Assembly (NCBI GenBank): GCA_001939145.1
Contig: LSRX01000076.1
Coordinates: 479,057 to 543,056, forward strand
Length of the DNA stretch: 64,000 nucleotides
Reading direction: 5' to 3'
Source of the DNA: Symbiodinium microadriaticum
Lineage: Eukaryota > Sar > Dinophyceae > Suessiales > Symbiodiniaceae
The notes beneath the pieces were generated by a model. That model saw only the letters and a program-made list of their open reading frames with translations, had not been told where the DNA came from and did not search any database. Position 1 is the first letter of the stretch. The number at the start of each line of letters is the position of its first letter. Of this stretch, positions 1-10,057 are shown piece after piece. The position numbers and the translations under genes were made by a program.

Positions 1-60
1 AGCTCGAGTTGGCAAACTCGACAAGTCGGTTCTGAGGCTTCGTAAGCTACGAGTCCTGGA

Positions 61-62
61 CC

Positions 63-93
<31 letters not shown>

Positions 94-113
94 CCACCAC
101 CACCACCACCACC
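61..113. repeat. (CAC)n microsatellite
   Basis: Nearly uninterrupted CAC/ACC trinucleotides. They would read as poly-His or poly-Thr by chance. No coding context is visible. Confidence 0.95.
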
Positions 114-1100
114 AAGTATTCCCTGCCTTACTGCGACTAGTGCACGCGATCGCGGACCTGCTAATTGCCAGATCCCTGACACCCCCCCCCAAATCTTGCA
201 GTGGACTACCGCTCCAAGATGAATACGTAAGCGTAAAGATTGCAATGTGCTTGTCAAGCTAAATTATTGAATTGGATTTCCTGCCACATCCCTGTTACGT
301 CCTTCTCGAAATATGAGTGTTCGAGATCTAGGCTTTGTTTCGTCATTGGGATGTGCACGCACAAGGTTGAATGTGAGGCATGAAGCAGTCAGTCTCGCTC
401 TAATTTCTTCATGTGCTGCTATAGACATCTATGGACCCTAGGTGCTACTTAAATTCAGGTGGCTCAACTTATGTTAATGTTTCACGCTTTACGTAGGGTT
501 TTGTGTTACAAGCAATCCAGCTCATGGCTCCCGGCATGGATCGCTAGCTGCTGTGAATGACCCCCAGAAGATCCAACTCTCCAACTGCGCCTGGGTTTTT
601 CGGCCGTGGGCTTTTCGGCCGTAGGGGCCTGTTGCCGGCATCCGGGTGGCGTTCGGGACATTGGGGTGCTGGTTTGGGGGATTTTTGCAACGGTGAGTGA
701 GGCCAAAAAACTCAAGATCAAGCGCATAAAAAAGGCTAGCCATCATGCTTACCATGGCAAGACTAATCGCAACGATTCCCATCACGAAGAGTTCAGAGCA
801 TCACAGGGAATACATTGCTCGTGGTAGTTGAGTCTAGTAGTGCTCAAAACTATCCCAAAACTCTCCCTAGAAGGCTTTGATGCTCGACACTCTGCTGATG
901 GCCACCTTTGAGCCCAGAAGAGGGGTCGGCAACACTTGTCCTAATTCCTGACGGTGAGCATTCGGACAATTGCTCCATACTTCCCATCACGAGTGCAGCG
1001 GTCATGAACCATGCACCCTATGCAAAAGAAGATGAACGTGCCAAACCTCTCGAGTTAGGCAACTACGATGAAAAATCAAGCCCTTCACTGCTACAGGTGT
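114..1100. other. Unique sequence, no gene supported
   Basis: Open frames of 70-110 codons exist on both strands (506-827 and 908-1246), but they overlap each other and have no recognisable motif. The minus frame at 680-785 contains one hydrophobic stretch (MGIVAISLAMVSMMASLF) that could be a membrane segment, without splice-site support. Confidence 0.5.
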
Positions 1101-2862
1101 ATGCAAGACGCCGCTTTTGGCTTTTTGGGACACGAACGCTTCAAACTGACTGTTTTGCAACTTGTTTCTGTGGCCGCCCCGCTCCCTGCCCTGATAGTTG
1201 CAAGACGCCGTTCTTGGCTTTTGGGGACACGAACGCTTCAAAATGACTGTCTTGCAACTTGTTTCTGTGGACGCCCCGCTCCCTGCCCTGATAGTTGCAA
1301 GATGCCGTTTCTTGGCATTTAGGGACACGAACGATTCAAAATGACTGTCTTGCAACTTGTTTCTGTGGACGCCCCGCTCCCTGCCCTGATAGTTGCAAGA
1401 TGCCGTTTCTTGGCATTTAGGGACACGAACGATTCAAAATGACTGTCTTGCAACTTGTTTCTGTGGACGCCCCGCTCCCTGCCCTGATAGTTGCAAGATG
1501 CCGTTTCTTGGCATTTAGGGACACGAACGATTCAAAATGACTGTCTTGCAACTTGTTTCTGTGGACGCCCCGCTCCCTGCCCTGATAGTTGCAAGATGCC
1601 GTTTCTTGGCATTTAGGGACACGAACGATTCAAAATGACTGTCTTGCAACTTGTTTCTGTGGACGCCCCGCTCCCTGCCCTGATAGTTGCAAGATGCCGT
1701 TTCTTGGCATTTAGGGACACGAACGATTCAAAATGACTGTCTTGCAACTTGTTTCTGTGGACGCCCCGCTCCCTGCCCTGATAGTTGCAAGATGCCGTTT
1801 CTTGGCATTTAGGGACACGAACGATTCAAAATGACTGTCTTGCAACTTGTTTCTGTGGACGCCCCGCTCCCTGCCCTGATAGTTGCAAGATGCCGTTTCT
1901 TGGCATTTAGGGACACGAACGATTCAAAATGACTGTCTTGCAACTTGTTTCTGTGGACGCCCCGCTCCCTGCCCTGATAGTTGCAAGATGCCGTTTCTTG
2001 GCATTTAGGGACACGAACGATTCAAAATGACTGTCTTGCAACTTGTTTCTGTGGACGCCCCGCTCCCTGCCCTGATAGTTGCAAGATGCCGTTTCTTGGC
2101 ATTTAGGGACACGAACGATTCAAAATGACTGTCTTGCAACTTGTTTCTGTGGACGCCCCGCTCCCTGCCCTGATAGTTGCAAGATGCCGTTTCTTGGCAT
2201 TTAGGGACACGAACGATTCAAAATGACTGTCTTGCAACTTGTTTCTGTGGACGCCCCGCTCCCTGCCCTGATAGTTGCAAGATGCCGTTTCTTGGCATTT
2301 AGGGACACGAACGATTCAAAATGACTGTCTTGCAACTTGTTTCTGTGGACGCCCCGCTCCCTGCCCTGATAGTTGCAAGATGCCGTTTCTTGGCATTTAG
2401 GGACACGAACGATTCAAAATGACTGTCTTGCAACTTGTTTCTGTGGACGCCCCGCTCCCTGCCCTGATAGTTGCAAGATGCCGTTTCTTGGCATTTAGGG
2501 ACACGAACGATTCAAAATGACTGTCTTGCAACTTGTTTCTGTGGACGCCCCGCTCCCTGCCCTGATAGTTGCAAGATGCCGTTTCTTGGCATTTAGGGAC
2601 ACGAACGATTCAAAATGACTGTCTTGCAACTTGTTTCTGTGGACGCCCCGCTCCCTGCCCTGATAGTTGCAAGATGCCGTTTCTTGGCATTTAGGGACAC
2701 GAACGATTCAAAATGACTGTCTTGCAACTTGTTTCTGTGGACGCCCCGCTCCCTGCCCTGATAGTTGCAAGATGCCGTTTCTTGGCATTTAGGGACACGA
2801 ACGATTCAAAATGACTGTCTTGCAACTTGTTTCTGTGGACGCCCCGCTCCCTGCCCTGATAG
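1101..2862. repeat. 98-bp minisatellite, about 18 units
   Basis: Sixteen units from 1291 on repeat with an exact 98-bp period and no visible difference; 1101-1290 holds two diverged units (the one from 1194 is 97 bp). Each unit carries a 10-bp inverted repeat (agttgcaaga at unit position 3-12, tcttgcaact at 58-67), a smaller internal atgcc/ggcat hairpin, and one tttaggg heptamer. The period is not a multiple of three and stops fall in every unit, so it is not a coding repeat. The array runs into the N at 2863, so its true length is unknown. Confidence 0.97.
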
Positions 2863-2863
2863 N
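2863..2863. other. Assembly gap (single N)
   Basis: One N at the end of the 98-bp array. The sequence on its right is a CTC-rich microsatellite, so the join between the two repeats is not secure. Confidence 0.98.
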
Positions 2864-2990
2864 CTCCTCCTCCTCCTCCTCCTCCTTCTCCTACTCCCAC
2901 CCCTACTGCTATTACCACCCTCACCGCCACCATCACCACCATCACCACCATCACCACCACCACCAGGATCACCATCACGATGATCCTCAC
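2864..2990. repeat. CTC / CAC / CATCAC microsatellite
   Basis: Pyrimidine-rich CTC and CAC trinucleotides grading into CATCAC. The open frames across it are Leu-, Ser-, Pro- or His-rich repeat artefacts. Confidence 0.95.
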
Positions 2991-3711
2991 GCTAAACCGC
3001 CATTGACGCCTCGAACCTTCTCACCAATTGCCTGGCATGATTGGCGGCCCCTCCTCAGAATTTGGGCATTAGAGCTCGGTGACATGTGGGACTATGAATG
3101 TATGCAACGGGACATCCGCGCCGCAATCGCCGTGCCGACGTTTCCAACGTGCGCATGTCCTCTTGTGTGCGCTACACACGCAGTTTTGTACCAGGTGCAG
3201 AATCTGATCAGTAGTGTTACCCCTTGATGCCTCTAGGGCAACTGTGGCGATATTGCATGTTCTGCTCCCGAAATGGAACGTTGCCCGCTTCGATTGCCAG
3301 AAAAAGTGTGTCAGTGCCGAAGACGCGGCCATGCTAACAGCTCCAATTCGAGAGCCCTTATAGTGACTGATACAGCGCCTTATCTTATCTATAGAAACTA
3401 TAGAACCCAGATGCGAAGAGAGCCTCACAATCTGGAGCAGCGCCACTCTCAAACCGTAGCCTTAAAGCCTGGAGACCCTCTCGCAACTCTGAAAGACGCA
3501 GCCTCCGCAACCTCCGAAGTCCTACTTCCGGTGCTAAGATCCCAATTCCTAAGCCCTATATCGGCCTATACCCCTAAACTACCAGACTCCTGGCCTTACA
3601 CTGCGTCCCTAGACCCCGAAACCCCCAACTAAACACCGGGCAAGGCCTTTTTAACCAAACCATCGACAGGAGAATAAAGGCGGAGGCTGGCACCTGACAG
3701 GGTCTTGCAAG

Positions 3712-3818
3712 GTCTAGGGTTCATGGCTTTATGGGTTTAGGGTTTAGGGGTTCAGGGTTTAGGGGTTTATAGGGTTTAGGGTTTAGGGGTTCAGATATTA
3801 GGGTTTAGGGTTTAAAAG
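3712..3818 (+). repeat. Telomere-like block, TTTAGGG orientation
   Basis: Degenerate TTTAGGG/TTTAGGGG units on the plus strand. This is the left partner of the inverted block at 4800-4910, and the hairpin cascade lies between them. Confidence 0.9.
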
Positions 3819-3951
3819 GGGGTGCAAAGTTTAAAACAACGCCGCAGATAGATGTGTACTTCTGAAGCCTAAATGACGAGTAAGGTTCAGTCAACTGATC
3901 AAGGCCCCTTGGATTCGAGACGGCTTTATAAGGGTATAGGTGTGCTGTGTT

Positions 3952-4735
3952 GAGTTGTGTTAAAATTAAACAAACGAAGGTAAGGGAAGTGAAAAGGACG
4001 CACGCTTCGTTTGCTTTAATTAAACACAAATTCACCACACGACGGTTCCTTATTTTGTTTCATTTGTGCTTTCTTATTTCTGTTACACGCGTTTCCTTGC
4101 CACAGGAATGAAGAAAGCACAAAGCACAAAATAGGAACGGAAACAGGATTTGGAATAGGTGGTCAGTTTAATGCCAGGCTAGGTGGGGAAAAGAACGTAA
4201 TTTTAATGAAATAAACGTCATGGAACGCAGTGGAAGCACGGTTTATTTCCATTAAAATTTCGTGCTTTTCTTCTTTGTGCTATTTAATTAAACAAAGCGT
4301 GCGCTCTTCACTTACCTTTGTTTTAATTAAATAGAACAAAGAGAAACAAAATAACTGAAACAAAATAAGGGAATGAACCAATTAAAAAGGAACAAAACAC
4401 GCACTCTTTTTCCCGTTTGTTTTTGTTCTTTTTAATTTGGGTTCGTTCGTAGTTGCGGCCTGGTAATGAAAGGTAAAAGAAATAAAGGCCGCGTGTGCTC
4501 TGTGTTTAATTTAAAGCAAACGAACGTAATGGAATTAAATGAAGCACGGTTCGTTTGCAATTAAATTAGACACAGAGGAAAAAGCCAAAGTAAAGGAACC
4601 AAAGCGTGCTTTCATTTCCTTTGCGTTCTTTCACTTGGGGCTTTTTACCTTTGTACATTTTCACTTTTATCTGGATTTTTGGGTGTTGTGCTTTATTTAA
4701 TTAAATTGAAACAAACGTAGTGGCTTTATAAAGGG
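3952..4735. repeat. Cascade of 7 foldback hairpins with a shared loop motif
   Basis: Successive imperfect palindromes with arms of about 20-30 bp around 17-33-nt loops: 3955-4028, 4046-4138, 4188-4270, 4273-4345, 4372-4447, 4498-4577 and 4579-4647. A truncated half element follows at 4690-4725. Arms share words such as TTTAATTAAA, CAAACGAA and GCACAAA. The loops, in one orientation or the other, share a core resembling GTAATGGAAGTGAAGCACG (for example gtgaaaaggacgcacg, gtggaagcacg, aaatgaagcacgg). The base composition is AT-rich and unlike the flanks. Short open frames are incidental. This could be amplified foldback DNA or a structured locus. Confidence 0.85.
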
Positions 4736-4799
4736 ACACGAAAATCCTATCAGAGGACGTGAGACTGCGTTTCGCAGGTCCTAGACGAATCTCGGAAGC

Positions 4800-5125
4800 C
4801 TCAAAACCCTAAACCCTAAACCCGTAATAAACCCAAAATCCTACACCCTAAATCGCAAAACGACTAAACCCCTTAACCCCTAAACCCCTAAACCCTAACC
4901 TCTAGGATCTGATGTTGTCTTATTGAGGGATTCATTGCAGGGATCGGACCTTCATCCTGAATCCGCAAGAGCCAACACCACCAGACCCCGAACCCGAAAA
5001 CCCAAATCAGCAAAAACTAAACCCGAAAACCTCCACACTACCGGACCCTCAACCCTAAAGCTTAAATCACTAGACCCTAAACCCTGTATATATGTAACCC
5101 TACTAGACCCTAAACCCTAACCACG
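4800..5125 (-). repeat. Telomere-like block, CCCTAAA orientation
   Basis: Degenerate CCCTAAA units at 4800-4910 and again at 5040-5125, inverted relative to 3712-3818. Confidence 0.9.
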
Positions 5126-5840
5126 TCACGGACCCCGGAGTGAGCCCAAACCCTCGAGTCTAGGCTCTAGTGCCTCTAGCAGTCTTGAATTCCTGGGGTC
5201 TGACGCCCTGTATACCCTTTGGGATCCCTGTGACAGCCGTTTTCTGGAAGTGTCAGAAGCCAGCACCCCGCATGCTATGGATCAGAATTAACCGGGATTC
5301 CCGGAAGAATAGAGTCCCTAAGCCCCAACGCTTAAAGGAAACAGAAACCTAAAAGGAGTGCCTGACCACCCGCGTCCGGGAGTTCCGCGGGTCTCGCATC
5401 GCGAAGGCTGGCGCTCACCACGCAGGTCATGACCACTTGGAAAAATGCCCAGAAGACGTGCCAGAAGTACCAGACCTCAGACCAGCTTTGGTTTCGGCTC
5501 AGATGGTATAAAGAACAATGCTGCCTGCATAACCGCGATCTTGTTAATGGGGTTTATCTAAGTTACCATAACAAAGAAACCACATTTTTCCTGTAGATCC
5601 CCATTAGGGCAACGTAAATTAAGTCCCTGAACAAGAATCCAGATAAGGATGATAGTCGTTATATCCGAATTTTCTCAGAGGGATCGGGCTGCGGGGTGCG
5701 AGATTTATAAGTTTCTCGACCGAAGGTTCTTGGACTCTTTGGCATTCCATGGCCGAGAGCATGCCCCTTTTACTTGTGACGATCGCCTGTAATGTGTTAA
5801 TCCTGCGGTTGCTGTATAGAAGCCTCAACAGTAAGAATGG
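5126..5840. other. Unique sequence, no gene supported
   Basis: Short open frames on both strands, no motif, no convincing splice-bounded exon. Confidence 0.4.
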
Positions 5841-5844
5841 TGTG

Positions 5845-5899
5845 TGTGTGTGTGTCGGTCGTAATTATGTGTGTACATATATATATATATATATATATA
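5845..5899. repeat. (GT)n and (TA)n microsatellites
   Basis: GT run followed by an alternating TA run. Confidence 0.95.
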
Positions 5900-6140
5900 C
5901 AAAATGTGTAGTAATAAAAGTATATAGAATCTTTTTTCAGGGTATACTCTTGCTAAATATTTAGACTTCAGACCCTGCACTACTTTAAGCATCTTATCGG
6001 GTCCAGGTTCACTCGTGCTTAGAATCGAACTGAGGGTGGCCACAGGTGTCTAGGATCCAGATCTTCGGGTTCTGCGGACTCAGCAGCCAGCGTTTACTGT
6101 TGAGGTTGCTGAGACTCAGCATCGTGCATGCCTCTCATGA

Positions 6141-6391
6141 ATATATATATATACATACATACATACATACATACATGCATGCATGCATGCATGCATGCAT
6201 GCATACATACATACATACATACATGCAGAAAACTCTCATTCATTCATACATACATACATGCATGCATACATACATACATACATGCATGCATACATACATA
6301 CATACATACATACATACATACATACACACACATATGTGTGGGTATACATCTATGTATACATACATATACATATATATATATATATAAATAA
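6141..6391. repeat. (CATA)n with (CATG)n core
   Basis: ACAT tetranucleotides interrupted by a GCAT run at about 6174-6203 and two shorter ones. The GCAT core is self-complementary. All His/Tyr/Ile frames here are repeat artefacts. Confidence 0.97.
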
Positions 6392-6417
6392 TTATATATA
6401 TATGCATATTATATGAT

Positions 6418-6505
6418 GCCTGTCTACCTATCTAACTATCTATCTAGCCACCTATTTATCTTTCTATCTATCTGTCTGACTACCTGACTATCTACCTATC
6501 TATCG
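6418..6505. repeat. Degenerate (CTAT)n microsatellite
   Basis: CTAT/CTAC tetranucleotides with point changes. Confidence 0.9.
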
Positions 6506-7329
6506 ACGGGGATGAGATGGGGGCTTATTTTCGGGGGTGTGGATATGTACGAATGATGCTTCTTCATACTACAACCCTAGTCTGATAAGTACACGATTTG
6601 AAGGCTCAAGAGCTTAGAACCCTAATTTAATAGAATCCTGATCATGCCCTATACAAACTATTGAAGCCCTGCTAGCCGAGTTTGGATTCCAACTGTGAAT
6701 GTCCGCACCTTGACTTTGGCCCAGGAGTCGTCCAGGACGGCCCGAACAAACCTTGCTGAGTTTGGGGGGATTTAAGTGTGTGGAAAGGCTTTTTGCGGAT
6801 TTGCATGGGTCACGCAAGGATACACAGCTGTCGTAGAAGAGCCGTTGCATGAATTGGCTTTTCGTTTGATCCACAGCATTGTCGCAAAGCTTTTCCGGTG
6901 CCCAGTCTCTCTATTTCCTACCGGCTCCAGCAGGATCCAAGGTTGTCTTTACTCTGTTTGGGCTTCGTGCCTGCTGAAGATAGGAAGGTCTGGGATATGG
7001 CCAGACATTTGGCCAAGCTTAGTAAGTAAAGTTGTAAGTATGTTGATTGGGTTTCTATTGCAAGTAGCTCAAGTTACAGTCACCCTGAATATCCTAAACC
7101 CCTATAGACCCCTTGAAGAAACCTTTAAGACACGAATTAAGCTACATTGTTTTAAGCCTCGAAACCTGAAGCCCTAAATCCTAAACGCTTGAAAGACCAT
7201 GAACCCTAAACCCTATTACACCCTAAAACCTGAACCCTAAACCCCTTGAAAGAGCCCTCAAAAGAGCAAACGCTGGAACCCTTGAACCGAGAGGCTTTGT
7301 GTCCAGGAGGCTGTAGTTTGCATCCAGAG

Positions 7330-7720
7330 CGATGGCCTTCCTGGGCTTGGGGCTTAGGGTTTAGGGTTTAGGGCTGTTAAGGGTCGGGTTTGGGGTTTAG
7401 GGCTTAGGATTTAAGGGTTGGGCTTTAGGGCTTCGGTTTTAGGGCTTAAGGTTCAGGGTTTAGGGCTCAGGGCTTAGGTTTATGGTTCAGGGTTAAGGGT
7501 TGGGTTCAAGTTTATGGTTAAGGGTTAAGGGTTGGGTTCAGGGTTTAGGGTTTAGGGCTTAGGGCTGAGGGCTTAGGTCTATGGTTAACGGTTAAGGGTT
7601 GGGTTTAGGGTTTAGGGCTTAGGGCTTAGGGTTTAGGGCTTAGGGCTTAGGGTTTAGGGTTTGGGGTTGGGGGGTTAGGGCTTAGGACTTCGGGTTTAGG
7701 GCTTAGGCTTTAGGGTCAGC
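7330..7720 (+). repeat. Long telomere-like block, TTTAGGG orientation
   Basis: About 390 bp of degenerate TTTAGGG, GCTTAGGG and GGTTTAGGG, among the longest telomere-like blocks in the window. It follows a diffuse CCCTAAA stretch at 7085-7260 in the opposite orientation. Confidence 0.92.
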
Positions 7721-7822
7721 AAGTTGGAACATCATTTTCCTCATGCTCTTAAAGTAAGGCGTAGGTGGTCCCAGCCTCGATCATCCTGAGTCCCTTTTCC
7801 AACTTTCTGTGATTCACTACAG

Positions 7823-7927
7823 TGTAGGGGCCTTAATAATCAGACTCGGATTTTGAGGTTTATTTTTGTATAATTGCAATAGGGAACCCCCTACAGAGCA
7901 GAGGTAATTATTCCGGCCCCTATATGA
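7823..7927. mobile_element. MITE-like foldback, family F1
   Basis: Left arm tgtaggggccttaataatc, right arm ggtaattattccggccccta inverted, with a short AT-rich middle. It has the same arms as 17300-17399 and 22559-22674. Confidence 0.6.
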
Positions 7928-8484
7928 TGTCTGGGCTCTTGTTGACGAACTTCCTTTGACAGGGTTCGATATGGGGTCTATAAGGGTTTAGGGCTTGGGG
8001 TTTGGGGGTTCTTGGCTCGATAAGGAACCTCATTTAAGTTACCACAAAAAAGATCCAAGGGCTTAAGTACGGTGCCTTGCAAGCTGCAGTCTGACAGTAC
8101 GGTATAGTATAAGGAAAGCAGAAATTTATGGACGGCCAGTGACTATTGCAAAGTGCTCAGGCTTCTACATAACAAATTAGGAGCCGTGCAAATCAATTAA
8201 GAAAAATAAGGTTTACATTTATTAACGGATTTAGGGCAACTCTACCTTGGTAAGCAAACATCAAAAAGTCACATTCACAAAACTAACCATATGTGCCCCA
8301 CAGCGCCATACTCTGACTCACTCCAACTCTACGGATCCAAGAGAGTCCACAAACACAACGATTATGGACTAAGTCCCCAAAACCATAATAAGAATGGTCT
8401 TTTGGGACCTAGATTCCACAATGCTAGTATTTATGGTCCCTCCGGGAATCAAGCCAGCCAGTGGCCTGATACCAAGAAGTCTAC

Positions 8485-9074
8485 GTCTTCAAAACCATCA
8501 ACTAAGCCTCTTGCAGGCATTTCTCTCTTTGACGAAGAAGAGGAAGCTCCACGGACTAAACTCTATAAACCCTAAACCCTGACCCCAAACCCCAAGGCCT
8601 AAACCGTAAAACTTGCAGTCCGCTTTCAGAATCTCGTCGCTGGCCAGTAGGTCCGCATCCATGGGGATGAGGCCAACTTCAACGAACTTCTGTGCCATGG
8701 CCAAGCCATCTGAGCCTGGGTGCTTGTTAAAACACGTTTTAAAGTCACCAGACTAGGGATCTGTAGGAAATAATACGGCTTTGCAACTTAAATGCAATCC
8801 CTTAACAAGGACCCCGGAGCCTTCTAGCTTCTTTGCCAGAGTCTGCTTTTCCTCCAGATCAGTCTTGCCTGCAAAGTCCAGCACTTTCTGCGGGTGCCGC
8901 GCGCTGCGTACATCACCACAAAGGAAAGCAATTCCTTGGAATTGCAGAGACTTTAACGGATATGAGTATGATAGGAGGAACTCCACCTCGCCCTTCTAGC
9001 TGTGAGATTTCAAAGGCATGCTGTTTCACTATCGGGTGACCGGCTTTCAGAGCTTGAGTAACTGGGCAGCATCT
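8485..9074 (-). CDS. Four in-frame exons of an unrecognised protein
   Basis: Join 9074-8987, 8934-8800, 8715-8617, 8555-8485, partial at both ends. All 3' splice sites end in AG; 5' sites are GTGGAG after 8987, GATTGC (or GTTGC four codons later) after 8800, GCAAGT after 8617 and GTAGAC after 8485. One frame runs through every junction and gives about 130 residues, with stretches such as QALKAGHPIVKQHAF, DFAGKTDLEEKQTLAKKL and SDGLAMAQKFVEVGLIP, ending in a Ser run (GASSSSSKRE). It is rich in charged residues and has no membrane segment. I recognise no domain. Continuity over three introns is the main evidence; the use of GC and possibly GA donors fits dinoflagellate introns. An upstream exon may lie at 9149-9262. 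If GT is used instead of GC at 8617 the product ends differently. Confidence 0.55.
8556..8616 (-). other. Intron composed of telomere-like repeats
   Basis: Between two exons that join in frame. Read on the minus strand it starts GCAAGTTTTACGGTTTAGG, continues as degenerate TTTAGGG/GGGGTTTGGGG and ends GAGTTTAG. The 3' splice site is thus a telomere-type TTTAG. The whole 61 nt holds almost nothing else. Confidence 0.5.
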
Positions 9075-9148
9075 CTGCGCAGCTGAATGGAAACGTTATG
9101 AAAGCAACTCAACATGCAGAGCGACAGGTTACGCGATGCCAACGTTAC

Positions 9149-9262
9149 CCATGTTCCAAGTCTTCTGAGCCGTACAGCCCAAGGGGTTTGCGGCGAATGT
9201 CAAAAACTTCGAAACACCTTTGATCTACAACGAGCTGAATACGAGGGCTGCATGTCAAATCT
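9149..9262 (-). CDS. Candidate exon, unrecognised
   Basis: An open frame of about 38 codons (RIQLVVDQRCFEVFDIRR, then KPLGLYGSEDLEHG), with an AG upstream at about 9263 and a GTAACG donor after it. It lies just upstream, in transcription order, of the exon chain at 8485-9074 on the same strand. The phase does not join the 9074 exon with the GTAACG donor. A GA donor after GLYGS would join, so either that site is used, an exon is missing, or the call is wrong. Confidence 0.35.
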
Positions 9263-9871
9263 TCTTATGGTAACAGCAAAAATTGATTCTGCTTATTTAC
9301 GCGTCGATATCAAGCCCAAGCAACTATCCCAGCGATTCGTGAAGTTTTGCCTCCAGAAATTCACGCGATTGCATTGTGAATGGTGGGTCACGTCAGCAGC
9401 CAGCATCCTTGAGAGACAGGGCTGCAGGGGATCATGGGAGCTGCATTGCACTTCATAATGGTGCTGCCGGAGAACTAGGAAGTAAGCAGTTCCTTGCAGT
9501 CCCAACGTAAATAGAGTGAATTTGCCACAACACCTTATTGTGGTCATTAAGGCCCCACTTCTATTTGCGAGGAATTTTTGAGAAGCTTTCCCGCGTATGG
9601 TAGGGAATTCCGGGGGATTCCGGCCCTAGATGTGCAGGTTTCGGTTTGTGCAGTTTCTGGCTTAGCAAAGGCTCAGGGCTTAAAAGGTTTCGGACCACGA
9701 GGCTTGTATGGCGTTGTGAGCTGATTGCTTGATGATGCTTGATGTGAACTTGCACGTCGAGCAGGGTTTAAGAGGTTTAAGGTTTAGGGTTTACGTACAG
9801 GGCCTACTAAAGCAGTCACAAGCTCAGGGCTTGCATTCACGTCCGAACCTGACCAACAACTAATAGTCTAA

Positions 9872-10036
9872 CGCGGGCAAATCAACCTGCTGGAACAGGC
9901 CTATGCGGCACTGGCGTGCAGGGTTAGCTCCCTACACCCGTCAGTAGATTCAATGTGGAACTTTCATAGAATAAGTCAGGGGCTCTTTTATGGACCCAAA
10001 AGCAAGAAAGCCTTTAAGGCGTGGTGCTACGCATAG
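9872..10036 (+). CDS. Weak plus-strand open frame
   Basis: 54 codons from a stop at 9869 to TAG (LLEQAYAALACRVSSLHP, then GPKSKKAFKAW). It is protein-like in composition but has no start codon context, no motif and no splice-site support. It could be chance. Confidence 0.2.
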   Translation, partial: RGQINLLEQAYAALACRVSSLHPSVDSMWNFHRISQGLFYGPKSKKAFKAWCYA

Positions 10037-10057
10037 TAAACCACATAACCTAACGCC

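Noticed and set aside
3712..4906. True chromosome end or fusion point
   Set aside because: Telomere-like blocks are short, degenerate and occur in both orientations throughout the window, so none marks a chromosome end.
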